Source: Methylophilaceae bacterium (GTDB taxonomy: Bacteria; Pseudomonadota; Gammaproteobacteria; Burkholderiales; Methylophilaceae). Taken from it: DNA of 6,705 bases. This document shows, in pieces, positions 1-5,877 of the stretch. The position numbers and the translations under genes are program-made. Position 1 is the first letter of the stretch. The number at the start of each line of letters is the position of its first letter. The DNA is taken from NCBI GenBank assembly GCA_006844635.1, contig SPJO01000138.1, positions 1 to 6,705 on the forward strand, read 5' to 3'. Under the pieces are notes generated by a model. It saw only the letters and a list, made by a program, of their open reading frames with translations, did no database searches and was not told the origin of the DNA.

Positions 1-503
1 GGAAACGCATGTTGTGCAATAATTGGTGGGAGCCCTGTGTGCATGCCTCGCCCACCATCCAAGACCACTCCGCCACTAGCAAAAGTACCGATACCAATAC
101 CAGAACGTTTACCACGATTGGTGATTTCCGCAATTTCAGACAAACTTAAATTCAAACCAAACAGTTGATTGATCCCTTGACCAATCGCCAGCGCCATCTG
201 CGTGCCAGAACCTAAACCAAAGTGCCTTGGTATCTCCCTATGCACAAGTACACTCACTTCTTGATCAATGCCCGCATGCTGGAGAATCGCTTGTTTACTT
301 TTGGTCACATAGGCTTTCTCCGCCTGCTCAAATACATCATGACCTCGTGCAAGCTCGATATACGTGTCAGGGGCATTCAGCCCTAAGCCCAAGCTACCAA
401 ACTTTCTACCGTTAGTGCCATTCAGATCGAGAAAACCCATATGCAACCGCGCATAAGTATTAACGAAAGTATGGGGAGAAGTGCTAGAAGACTTTGTCGA
501 CAT
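1..503 (-). CDS. mptG: beta-ribofuranosylaminobenzene 5'-phosphate synthase (beta-RFAP synthase), 5' part only
   Basis: The minus strand is open from an ATG at 503 to the left edge, giving the first 167 residues; the C-terminal half lies outside. The N-terminus reads NTYARLHMGFLDLNG, followed by FGSLGLGLN. A GHMP-kinase-type glycine loop, PRHFGLGSGTQMALAIG, lies at about residues 91-107, and GIGIGTFASGGVVLDGGR follows at about 136-153. This combination is typical of beta-RFAP synthase, a GHMP-fold enzyme that condenses 4-hydroxybenzoate or 4-aminobenzoate with PRPP in the first committed step of (tetrahydro)methanopterin synthesis. In bacteria the cofactor carries formaldehyde-level C1 units in methylotrophs. 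No Shine-Dalgarno sequence is seen before the ATG, but no other start suits the family N-terminus. The assignment rests on motifs. The symbol mptG follows archaeal and Methylobacterium use. Confidence 0.85.
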   Translation of the reverse strand, partial: MSTKSSSTSPHTFVNTYARLHMGFLDLNGTNGRKFGSLGLGLNAPDTYIELARGHDVFEQAEKAYVTKSKQAILQHAGIDQEVSVLVHREIPRHFGLGSGTQMALAIGQGINQLFGLNLSLSEIAEITNRGKRSGIGIGTFASGGVVLDGGRGMHTGLPPIIAQHAF

Positions 504-538
504 AAATTGAAATCGTAATCTTTTTAGTTTAATCACAC

Positions 539-544
539 ATTATA
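539..544 (-). promoter_or_regulatory. possible -10 element for the beta-RFAP synthase gene
   Basis: On the minus strand this reads TATAAT, a perfect sigma-70 -10 hexamer, about 35 bp before the ATG at 503. No convincing -35 hexamer stands 16-18 bp upstream, so the call rests on the -10 alone. Confidence 0.3.
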
Positions 545-555
545 AAGGTTTGTAT

Positions 556-583
556 TTAGCCATAAAAGGCTAACGTTCTTAGC
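556..583. repeat. three-armed inverted repeat between mptG and ppsA
   Basis: Three arms follow each other: TTAGCC (556-561), GGCTAA (568-573) and TTAGC (579-583). The middle arm can pair with the left one (6-bp stem, 6-nt loop) or with the right one (GCTAA-N5-TTAGC, 5-bp stem), but not both at once. It lies just upstream of the predicted ppsA -35 at 603. An operator for a carbon regulator is possible. The GCTAA-CGTTC-TTAGC half is only loosely reminiscent of the Cra/FruR site that controls ppsA in enteric bacteria and does not match that consensus well. Confidence 0.4.
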
Positions 584-602
584 GTGACACACATAATCTA
601 AT

Positions 603-632
603 TTGGCATAATACATAGACACATAATATAAC
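603..632 (+). promoter_or_regulatory. candidate sigma-70 promoter of ppsA
   Basis: TTGGCA at 603-608 and TATAAC at 627-632 are separated by 18 bp, predicting a transcript start near 639 and a 5' leader of roughly 58 nt before the ATG at 697. TAATAT at 624-629 is an alternative -10 with a short 15-bp spacer. The assignment is by consensus only. Confidence 0.4.
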
Positions 633-696
633 TAGAAATAATTCAACCCTCATATCAAGCAACATTTCATGAGTTAAAACTGTAAAGGTGTTCTGT

Positions 697-3066
697 ATGT
701 CTAACTACGTCATTCCATTCGAAAATCTCCGCAATACTGATGTGCCATCTGTTGGTGGGAAAAATGCATCTTTAGGCGAAATGATCTCTCAACTAAAAGC
801 AAAGGGTGTGCGCGTACCGACAGGTTTTGCAACAACAGCGGATGCTTATCGAGAGTTTCTGTCGCAGAGTGGCTTAGACAAAAAAATTAATGCTGAATTG
901 GATGCGTTAAATGTTGATGACACACAAGCATTAGCCGTATGTGGTGAAAAAATTCGTAATTGGATTATGGAAGCTGAGTTTCCAAAAGCATTAAACGATG
1001 CCATTGCAGTGAACTATGAAACACTGATAAAAAACTCAGCAGAAGGCACCACTTTCGCTGTACGCTCTTCTGCTACCGCGGAAGACTTACCAGATGCTTC
1101 TTTTGCTGGGCAACAAGAAAGCTTCTTGAATATTCACGGCATCGATAACATCAACCATGCTATTAAAGAGGTGTTCGCCTCTTTATATAATGACCGTGCA
1201 ATTTCGTATCGTGTCCATAAAGGCTTTGTCCATGCAGACGTTGCATTATCTGCAGGTGTGCAGCAAATGGTCCGTTCTGATATCGGCTGTGCAGGTGTGA
1301 TGTTCTCAATTGACACTGAGTCAGGCTTTAAAGATGTTGTCTTTATTACATCATCTTATGGTTTAGGTGAAACCGTTGTTCAAGGTGCTGTTAACCCTGA
1401 CGAGTTCTATGTACATAAACCACTATTAGCTGATGGAAAGCCAGCGATTGTACGCCGTACGATTGGCTCAAAACTCATTAAAATGGTTTTTTCTGATGCA
1501 ACACAAGCCAATAAATCAACAGATACAGTTGAAGTTGACCCTAAAGAGGCAAACGTATACTCACTAAGTGACGAAGATATTTTAGAGCTCGCAACATATG
1601 CCATGACAATTGAAGAACACTATGGCTGCCCAATGGATATTGAGTGGGGTAAAAATGGCTTAGATAATAAGTTATACATCCTGCAAGCGCGCCCTGAGAC
1701 CGTTAAATCACAAGAAGCCAATGCCAATGTCACCGAAACATATGCATTGGAGAAACACGACAGCAAACCGCTCGTCGTTGGTAGAGCTGTTACACAAAAA
1801 GTTGGTGTTGGCCCTGTCCGCGTTGTACTTGACCCAGCAGAAATGCATGAGGTACAACCTGGAGATGTGCTGGTAGCCGACATGACTGACCCAAACTGGG
1901 AGCCAGTCATGAAGCGTGCTAGCGCCTTAGTCACCAACCGTGGTGGCCGTACCTGTCACGCCGCGATTATTGCACGTGAACTAGGTATCCCTGCCATTGT
2001 GGGTTCTGTGAACGCAACTGACTTACTGCGTGAAGGTGAAACAGTCACAGTCTCATGTGCAGAAGGTGAATCAGGTTTTGTCTACCATGGTGCACTACCA
2101 TTTAATGTTTCTACACAAGAAAACGAAGCGTTATCTAAACCACCTTGCAAAATCATGATGAATGTCGGTAATCCAGATATGGCATTTAGCTTTGCACAAA
2201 TACCAAACGATGGCGTTGGTCTAGCCCGCTTAGAGTTTGTTATTAATAATATGATCGGCATTCACCCGAAAGCAATCCTTAACATCGATGCCATGCCGGC
2301 AGAAATGCAAGCCACGATTAAAAACCGTGCTCGCGGCTATGAAAGTCCGAAACAGTTTTATATCGACAAGTTAAAAGAAGGTGTTGCTACGATTGCTTCC
2401 GCTTTCTATCCAAAACCAGTCATCGTTCGTACATCTGACTTTAAATCTAATGAGTATAAAAAACTCATTGGCGGCGATATTTATGAGCCGGATGAAGAAA
2501 ACCCAATGATTGGTTTCCGTGGCGCATCACGTTACATGGCAGAAGACTTCAGAGAAAGCTTTGATATGGAATGTCAGGCCATGAAATACGTGCGTGATGT
2601 CATGGGCCTGACGAATGTAGAATTGATGATTCCTTTCGTGCGTACAGTCGAAGAAGCAAAAGCAGTCACGGAAATCATGGCTGCAAATGGCTTGAAGCGT
2701 GGCGAGAATGGCTTACGCCTCATTATGATGTGTGAGATTCCTTCTAATGCGCTGATAGCAGACCAATTCTTAGAGTACTTCGACGGTTTCTCAATCGGAT
2801 CAAATGACTTAACACAGCTTAGCTTAGGCATGGACCGAGATTCAGGTCTACTAGCTGATAGCTTTGATGAGCGTAATGACGCAGTAAAAGAGCTATTAAA
2901 AATGGCAATTACAGCCTGTAACAAACAAGGGAAATACGTGGGTATCTGTGGTCAAGGACCTTCTGACCACCCTGATTTTGCAGAATGGCTCATTGAGCAA
3001 GGCATTCAATCTGTGTCATTAAATCCTGATACAGTCATTGCCACATGGCAACGTATTACTAAGTAA
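697..3066 (+). CDS. ppsA: phosphoenolpyruvate synthase (pyruvate, water dikinase)
   Basis: A 789-residue cytoplasmic enzyme, near the 792 of E. coli PpsA and very similar throughout. It converts pyruvate, ATP and water into PEP, AMP and phosphate, feeding gluconeogenesis. Domains in order: N-terminal ATP-grasp domain (about 15-345, with VGGKNASLGEM and FAVRSSATAEDLPDASFAGQ), swivelling phosphohistidine domain (about 380-460), and C-terminal PEP/pyruvate TIM barrel (about 480-785). GGRTCHAAIIARELGIPA places the phosphorylated histidine at residue 421, as in E. coli, with Thr419 as the target of PpsR. FDGFSIGSNDLTQ and the active-site Cys751 in GICGQGPSD are intact. The ATG at 697 is preferred over the in-frame GTG at 688 because AAAGG at 684-688 sits 8 nt before it and the product then begins MSNY. 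It forms an operon with ppsR. Confidence 0.97.
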   Translation: MSNYVIPFENLRNTDVPSVGGKNASLGEMISQLKAKGVRVPTGFATTADAYREFLSQSGLDKKINAELDALNVDDTQALAVCGEKIRNWIMEAEFPKALNDAIAVNYETLIKNSAEGTTFAVRSSATAEDLPDASFAGQQESFLNIHGIDNINHAIKEVFASLYNDRAISYRVHKGFVHADVALSAGVQQMVRSDIGCAGVMFSIDTESGFKDVVFITSSYGLGETVVQGAVNPDEFYVHKPLLADGKPAIVRRTIGSKLIKMVFSDATQANKSTDTVEVDPKEANVYSLSDEDILELATYAMTIEEHYGCPMDIEWGKNGLDNKLYILQARPETVKSQEANANVTETYALEKHDSKPLVVGRAVTQKVGVGPVRVVLDPAEMHEVQPGDVLVADMTDPNWEPVMKRASALVTNRGGRTCHAAIIARELGIPAIVGSVNATDLLREGETVTVSCAEGESGFVYHGALPFNVSTQENEALSKPPCKIMMNVGNPDMAFSFAQIPNDGVGLARLEFVINNMIGIHPKAILNIDAMPAEMQATIKNRARGYESPKQFYIDKLKEGVATIASAFYPKPVIVRTSDFKSNEYKKLIGGDIYEPDEENPMIGFRGASRYMAEDFRESFDMECQAMKYVRDVMGLTNVELMIPFVRTVEEAKAVTEIMAANGLKRGENGLRLIMMCEIPSNALIADQFLEYFDGFSIGSNDLTQLSLGMDRDSGLLADSFDERNDAVKELLKMAITACNKQGKYVGICGQGPSDHPDFAEWLIEQGIQSVSLNPDTVIATWQRITK

Positions 3067-3900
3067 ATGATGGAACAACGCCCAGTTTTTGTTGTTTCTG
3101 ATAGCACCGGCACCACCGCCGGTGCACTTAGTAAATTATTAGAGCACTTCCCTCATACGGAATTCACCATCTCGCGTCTACCATTTATAGACAATCTTGA
3201 AAAAATTGAAGCAACCAAACTAAGCATTGAAGTGGCTGCTGCAGCGAACAAATCATTACCAATTGTCATCATGTCATTAGGTGACATGGCATTGCGCAAT
3301 AAGCTAAAAGAAACCCAAGCTTACTTTATTGATTTGTTTAGTACGTTTATTGACCCATTAGGCAATGAGCTAGGCCAAGAGCCGCTAACAGGCTCAGGGA
3401 TTGCACATGGTGCTGTCGGCCATAGTTATGATGAGCGAATAGAAGCAATTAACTTCTCACTTAACCATGATGATGGCCAAACAGATGTCAACCTTGACCA
3501 AGCGGATGTTATTTTAGTCGGTGTTTCACGTTGCGGAAAAACGCCAACGAGCTTGTATTTAGCCATGCAGTTTGGCATTAAAGCAGCTAACTACCCACTC
3601 ATCCCAGAAGATTTTGAACGTGGTACGCTTCCCGCATCAGTGCTAAAGCATATGGATAAAATCTTCGGTCTGTCGATTAAACCAGAGCGTTTGCACTCGG
3701 TTAGAAGTGAGCGACGCCCAAACAGCCGTTACGCTTCTCTAGAAAATTGCCGTAAAGAAATTTCTACGGCAGAAAATATGATGCGTAACCATGGTATTAC
3801 TTGGGCAGACTCTACTAGCCGTTCAGTAGAAGAACTATCTGCTATTATTTTGCAAAAAATAAAACAACCAGAACAACATATCCACCCTAGTGAACGCTAA
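3067..3900 (+). CDS. ppsR: PEP synthase regulatory protein (ADP-dependent kinase / Pi-dependent pyrophosphorylase)
   Basis: A 277-residue DUF299-family protein, the same length as E. coli PpsR. The family inactivates PEP synthase by ADP-dependent phosphorylation of the threonine two residues before the catalytic histidine, and reactivates it by phosphate-dependent removal. The N-terminus reads VFVVSDSTGTTAG. The P-loop GVSRCGKT is at residues 152-159, followed by PTSLYLAMQFGIKAANYP, and NSRYASLENCR lies near the C-terminus; all are family hallmarks. The start ATG directly abuts the ppsA TAA (TAAATGATG), with a second ATG one codon later. No Shine-Dalgarno motif stands at a proper distance, so translation probably depends on ribosomes finishing ppsA. 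Its target sequence, Thr419-Cys-His421, is present in the adjacent PpsA. Confidence 0.95.
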   Translation: MMEQRPVFVVSDSTGTTAGALSKLLEHFPHTEFTISRLPFIDNLEKIEATKLSIEVAAAANKSLPIVIMSLGDMALRNKLKETQAYFIDLFSTFIDPLGNELGQEPLTGSGIAHGAVGHSYDERIEAINFSLNHDDGQTDVNLDQADVILVGVSRCGKTPTSLYLAMQFGIKAANYPLIPEDFERGTLPASVLKHMDKIFGLSIKPERLHSVRSERRPNSRYASLENCRKEISTAENMMRNHGITWADSTSRSVEELSAIILQKIKQPEQHIHPSER

Positions 3901-3921
3901 GCACTGAAACCGCTTAACGTT
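3893..3921. terminator. weak hairpin between convergent ppsR and peroxidase genes
   Basis: AACGCTAAGC (3893-3902) and GCTTAACGTT (3912-3921) form a 10-bp stem with one mismatch and a 9-nt loop. It spans both stop codons in the 20-bp convergent gap. No T-run follows on either strand, so intrinsic termination is doubtful, though the position fits a shared bidirectional 3' end. Confidence 0.3.
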
Positions 3922-4457
3922 TACTTTAAATACGGCTTGATCTCTTTCATTAGCGCCTTTGAATCTGGCTTAGTTAAGCTTGAGAATACACTCACCTTTT
4001 CCCCGCCTGGCGCAATCACATACTTATAAAAATTCCATTTAGGCTTCGTATTAGTCGCCTTAATTAACTGCTTATAAAATGGATTTACATCACTTCCCCT
4101 AACTGCACTCTTCGCCATCATAGGAAACTTCACCCCGTAAGTCATCCGACAAAAGTCACCAATTTTTTTATCATCGCTTAACTCCTGCTTAAAGTCATTG
4201 GACGGAAAACCAATAACCAACAAACCTTGTGACTTGTAATCTTCATAAAGCTTTTCCAAGGCCTCAAACTGCGGCGTAAATCCACATTTACTAGCGGTAT
4301 TAACAACCAAAATAGGCTTGTCTTGATACTCACAAAGATTAAAGGCCTTGCCATCCAGTGTAGTCAACTGGTGGTTATACAACTCACCACAACTTGCATT
4401 TGCCATATTGCTTACTCCTAATAAACCGATCATCAACAACCCCAATAAGCTTCTCAT
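3921..4457 (-). CDS. exported glutathione-peroxidase-family thiol peroxidase
   Basis: 178 residues from the ATG at 4457, which has AAAGG 8-9 nt upstream. An in-frame GTG at 4478 would add seven residues and spoil the signal peptide. Residues 1-21 are a signal peptide: Arg2, a hydrophobic core LLGLLMIGLLGV, then ANA as a likely cleavage site, so the product should be periplasmic. NTASKCGFTP holds the peroxidatic Cys58. Gln91 and Trp141-Asn142 (KWNF) complete the usual Cys-Gln-Trp-Asn tetrad. The segment after FPSNDF is one residue shorter than in E. coli BtuE, and Ser86 replaces the Cys common there. Cys103 (DFCRMTYG) matches the resolving cysteine of thioredoxin-dependent non-animal enzymes, so thioredoxin-like donors are likelier than glutathione. 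Family assignment is firm; the in vivo substrate is inferred. Confidence 0.9.
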   Translation of the reverse strand: MRSLLGLLMIGLLGVSNMANASCGELYNHQLTTLDGKAFNLCEYQDKPILVVNTASKCGFTPQFEALEKLYEDYKSQGLLVIGFPSNDFKQELSDDKKIGDFCRMTYGVKFPMMAKSAVRGSDVNPFYKQLIKATNTKPKWNFYKYVIAPGGEKVSVFSSLTKPDSKALMKEIKPYLK

Positions 4458-4486
4458 TTCAAACACCTTTTCAAACACTTCATCAT
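4454..4486 (-). CDS. possible 10-codon leader peptide before the peroxidase gene
   Basis: ATG at 4486 opens a short frame, MMKCLKRCLK, whose TGA overlaps the peroxidase ATG (ATGA, 4457-4454). AAGGTGG stands 4 nt before its first ATG. The codons lie in a 12-nt direct repeat (GTGTTTGAAA at 4478-4469 and again at 4466-4457 on the minus strand), which also supplies the peroxidase's own AAAGG. Two cysteines in ten residues before a thiol peroxidase are suggestive, but so short a frame could be chance. Confidence 0.25.
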   Translation of the reverse strand: MMKCLKRCLK

Positions 4487-4499
4487 AAGACCACCTTAA

Positions 4500-4513
4500 A
4501 GCACAATCGTGCT
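4500..4513. repeat. small inverted repeat upstream of the peroxidase gene
   Basis: AGCAC-AATC-GTGCT, with perfect 5-bp arms, lies about 14 bp before the possible leader-peptide start on the minus strand. It could be an operator or an RNA hairpin. Arms this short occur by chance, so no regulator is proposed. The stretch 4514-4619 beyond it shows no gene or clear signal. Confidence 0.2.
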
Positions 4514-4619
4514 AACTAAATCATGCCATAGGCAAAGCCAACTGTGGAACTATCAACACTTTTGTTAGCTCAGCAATACTTTTCCCGCTTAAATCGGCTA
4601 ATTTACTCGAATAATTGGC

Positions 4620-4635
4620 TGGCATGAAAAATGCA
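4620..4635 (+). promoter_or_regulatory. sigma-54-like -24/-12 promoter of the first small acidic gene
   Basis: TGGCATG-AAAA-ATGCA fits the RpoN consensus TGGCAYR-N4-TTGCW with one mismatch (A for the first T of the -12 block). The invariant GG and GC are correctly spaced. The predicted transcript start is near 4646, leaving about a 47-nt leader. A near copy stands before the next gene at 4899, which raises confidence that it is functional. Confidence 0.5.
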
Positions 4636-4692
4636 ACTCAATCACTCAACAGATCAATTTAGTCAGATTAAAGCAGTGAAGGATTACATATT

Positions 4693-4860
4693 TTGTCAGG
4701 AAATAAACAAAAAATTGAAGGTAAGATTAATGAGTTAGATGAAATGCTAGCTGAGTTAGAGGCAGACGATGTCGATAACGCCGATGATACTGATTACAAG
4801 AGTAAGATAAATATCAATGGGTTAGATGTCGTTGACGTATTACACAATATTTTGAGATAA
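4693..4860 (+). CDS. small acidic protein, 55 aa, unknown function (copy 1)
   Basis: The frame starts at TTG 4693, with GAAGGA at 4678-4683 nine nt upstream and an in-frame stop at 4669. The first in-frame ATG (4744) would lose the first 17 residues. The predicted protein begins MSGNKQKIEG, has about 14 Asp/Glu against 6 Lys/Arg, and carries an amphipathic stretch INELDEMLAELEADD (12-26). An Asp-rich linker follows, then a hydrophobic C-terminus, INGLDVVDVLHNILR. There is no signal peptide, cysteine or membrane segment, so a small cytoplasmic protein is likely. It resembles the next gene around DEML..L and shares its promoter layout, suggesting duplication. I do not recognise the family. Coding status rests on the ribosome site, the promoter and the resemblance to its neighbour. 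Confidence 0.55.
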   Translation: MSGNKQKIEGKINELDEMLAELEADDVDNADDTDYKSKININGLDVVDVLHNILR

Positions 4861-4898
4861 GGATAAGACGCAGTACAACACATCTCATAAAGAACAGC

Positions 4899-4914
4899 TG
4901 GCATACATTATGCA
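4899..4914 (+). promoter_or_regulatory. sigma-54-like -24/-12 promoter of the second small acidic gene
   Basis: TGGCATA-CATT-ATGCA has the same spacing, and the same single departure from the RpoN consensus, as the element at 4620. Both are preceded by GC, so they share GCTGGCATR-N4-ATGCA. The predicted start is near 4925. The distance from this element to the ATG at 4969 is 70 bp, against 73 bp for the first copy. Confidence 0.5.
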
Positions 4915-4968
4915 TATTTTAATTGCAGTTACGTTACAAGCATTCTTAAGAGAAAGATGAGGTTCAAC

Positions 4969-5148
4969 ATGGCAGGAACAACAACAAATAGTCACAATGA
5001 AGTGGAACTCGAAGTTTCAGATCAGATGCTAGAGGATTTAGCAGGTGAAGAGCTTAGCGAATTTGATGATGATTTACTTGAGTTAGGTTCAGAATTCGAA
5101 ACCTACTCAGAAATAGATCACTTCGCTGAAATTGATAGCTTTCACTAA
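4969..5148 (+). CDS. small, extremely acidic protein, 59 aa, unknown function (copy 2)
   Basis: ATG 4969 is chosen because GAGG lies six nt upstream; an in-frame ATG at 4957 would add MRFN and has a weaker ribosome site. The product has 12 Glu and 7 Asp and no Lys or Arg, so its charge is near -19. Residues 18-34 (DQMLEDLAGEELSEFDD) can be aligned with residues 16-32 of the preceding small protein. The C-terminus repeats an (S/A)EID(H/S)F unit twice (SEIDHF, AEIDSF) and ends in His. There is no cysteine, signal peptide or membrane segment. The LEDLAGEELSEF stretch loosely recalls leader regions of modified-peptide precursors, but no modifying enzyme is visible here. A charge-mimic or small regulatory protein is equally open. 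Confidence 0.65.
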   Translation: MAGTTTNSHNEVELEVSDQMLEDLAGEELSEFDDDLLELGSEFETYSEIDHFAEIDSFH

Positions 5149-5172
5149 GTGAACAATTAAAGCAACTGCATG

Positions 5173-5257
5173 TAACGCTTCATTGCATGCTGGATAATAT
5201 ACAGCGATGCGTTAGCTGAACTGCTAAGCTCCTATCTGTGCCTATGCGTTATTTTTT
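5173..5257. terminator. structured 3' region with T6 run after the small acidic genes
   Basis: TAACGC (5173-5178) can pair with GCGTTA at 5209-5214 or with a second copy at 5246-5251, which is followed directly by TTTTTT (5252-5257). Inside lie GCATGCTG (5185-5192) against CAGC-g-ATGC (5202-5210) and TTAGC (5212-5216) against GCTAA (5223-5227). The T6 suits a plus-strand terminator, though the long branched stem is unlike a classic one. It overlaps the stop codon of the convergent UmuD-like gene. Confidence 0.35.
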
Positions 5258-5855
5258 AAACAAACTTGCGCACTGTACCTGTTACAACACCCCATATTTC
5301 GAAGTTCATGCCCTCTTTAATTTCTATTGGAGAAAACACAGGGTTAGCTGGTAACAAGACAGGCTTGCCATCATCAGACTGATGTAAGATTTTGATGGTA
5401 AATTCGCCATCAATAATAGCAAGTACCGTATCACCTAAAGAAGCTAATCTCGCTCTATCAACAACCGCAATATCTCCCTCAAAGATACCTGCATCTATCA
5501 TGGAATCACCAACAATCCTCACAAAGAAGGTCGCATCAGCTTGCTTGATTAAATAATCATTGAGATCTAAACGTTTCTCAACATGGTCATCAGCAGGCGA
5601 AGGAAAGCCAGCACGCACACTAGTAGAAAATAACGGCAATGCTAATTCGCTTGGATCAACCGTCGGCACTTGAAAACCATCAATATTATTCAGTGCCTTC
5701 TTAGTTTGATAGTGTTCTAGGAAGTCGACAATCACGTCTTTTTGACTGGTGGGGACACGAATGACTGCCGTCGGCTCACCAAACTTACCTGTGCCCTCTT
5801 TACGACCTGCATTAGGTCTTTTGCCGCCTCTTTTACTTTTATCATTCTCGCTCAT
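5256..5855 (-). CDS. UmuD/LexA-type self-cleaving (peptidase S24) protein with N-terminal extension
   Basis: 199 residues; E. coli UmuD has 139. Residues about 72-199 are UmuD-like: LPLFSTSVRAGFPSPADDHVEKRLDLNDYL, a predicted Ala82-Gly83 cleavage bond, the nucleophile Ser118 in GDSMID, and the general base Lys155 in GEFTIKIL. The extra first 70 residues hold a basic GGKRPNAGRK stretch (10-19), then AVIRVPTSQ and a helical segment resembling a ribbon-helix-helix DNA-binding fold. No umuC follows, so a RecA-triggered autoregulatory repressor, like UmuDAb of Acinetobacter, is a better guess than a polymerase V subunit. The latter remains possible if umuC lies elsewhere. The ATG at 5855 has no ribosome-binding site; its promoter predicts a leaderless mRNA, and a palindrome covers the start region. 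The sequence break in 'LPLF...NDYL' given here is for residues 73-102. Confidence 0.88.
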   Translation of the reverse strand: MSENDKSKRGGKRPNAGRKEGTGKFGEPTAVIRVPTSQKDVIVDFLEHYQTKKALNNIDGFQVPTVDPSELALPLFSTSVRAGFPSPADDHVEKRLDLNDYLIKQADATFFVRIVGDSMIDAGIFEGDIAVVDRARLASLGDTVLAIIDGEFTIKILHQSDDGKPVLLPANPVFSPIEIKEGMNFEIWGVVTGTVRKFV

Positions 5856-5856
5856 T

Positions 5857-5877
5857 TGAATATTGTAACAATATTCA
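5857..5877. promoter_or_regulatory. perfect 21-bp palindrome, likely operator of the UmuD-like gene
   Basis: The arms TGAATATTGT and ACAATATTCA flank a single central base (5867) with no mismatch. It begins one base before the start codon and covers the predicted -10 box. A bound dimer would block transcription, as expected for autorepression by a cleavable repressor. It is not the CTGT-N8-ACAG LexA box. The binding protein is inferred, not shown. Confidence 0.65.

Noticed and set aside
227..415. 62-codon plus-strand frame
   Set aside because: It lies opposite the clearly coding beta-RFAP synthase frame and has no ribosome site or recognisable content.
603..619. Sigma-54 promoter before ppsA (TGGCATAATACATAG)
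   Set aside because: The required GC at -12 is missing; only the -24 half matches.
688..696. GTG start at 688 for ppsA
   Set aside because: The GTG overlaps the AAAGG ribosome site that serves the ATG at 697, and family proteins begin at MSN.
4458..4478. GTG start at 4478 for the peroxidase (seven extra residues)
   Set aside because: The ATG at 4457 has AAAGG at good spacing and gives a standard signal peptide; the longer form places acidic residues before the hydrophobic core.
5190..5204. LexA-type SOS box, CTGG-N7-ACAG
   Set aside because: The spacing is 7 instead of 8, the left arm is CTGG instead of CTGT, and it lies downstream of the UmuD-like gene, where it could not act as its operator.
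5173..5216. Integron attC-like element (TAACGC ... GCGTTAG with imperfect inner pairing)
   Set aside because: The end boxes do not fit RYYYAAC and GTTRRRY (ATGTAAC and GTTAGCT each break the pattern), and there is no integrase or other cassette nearby.
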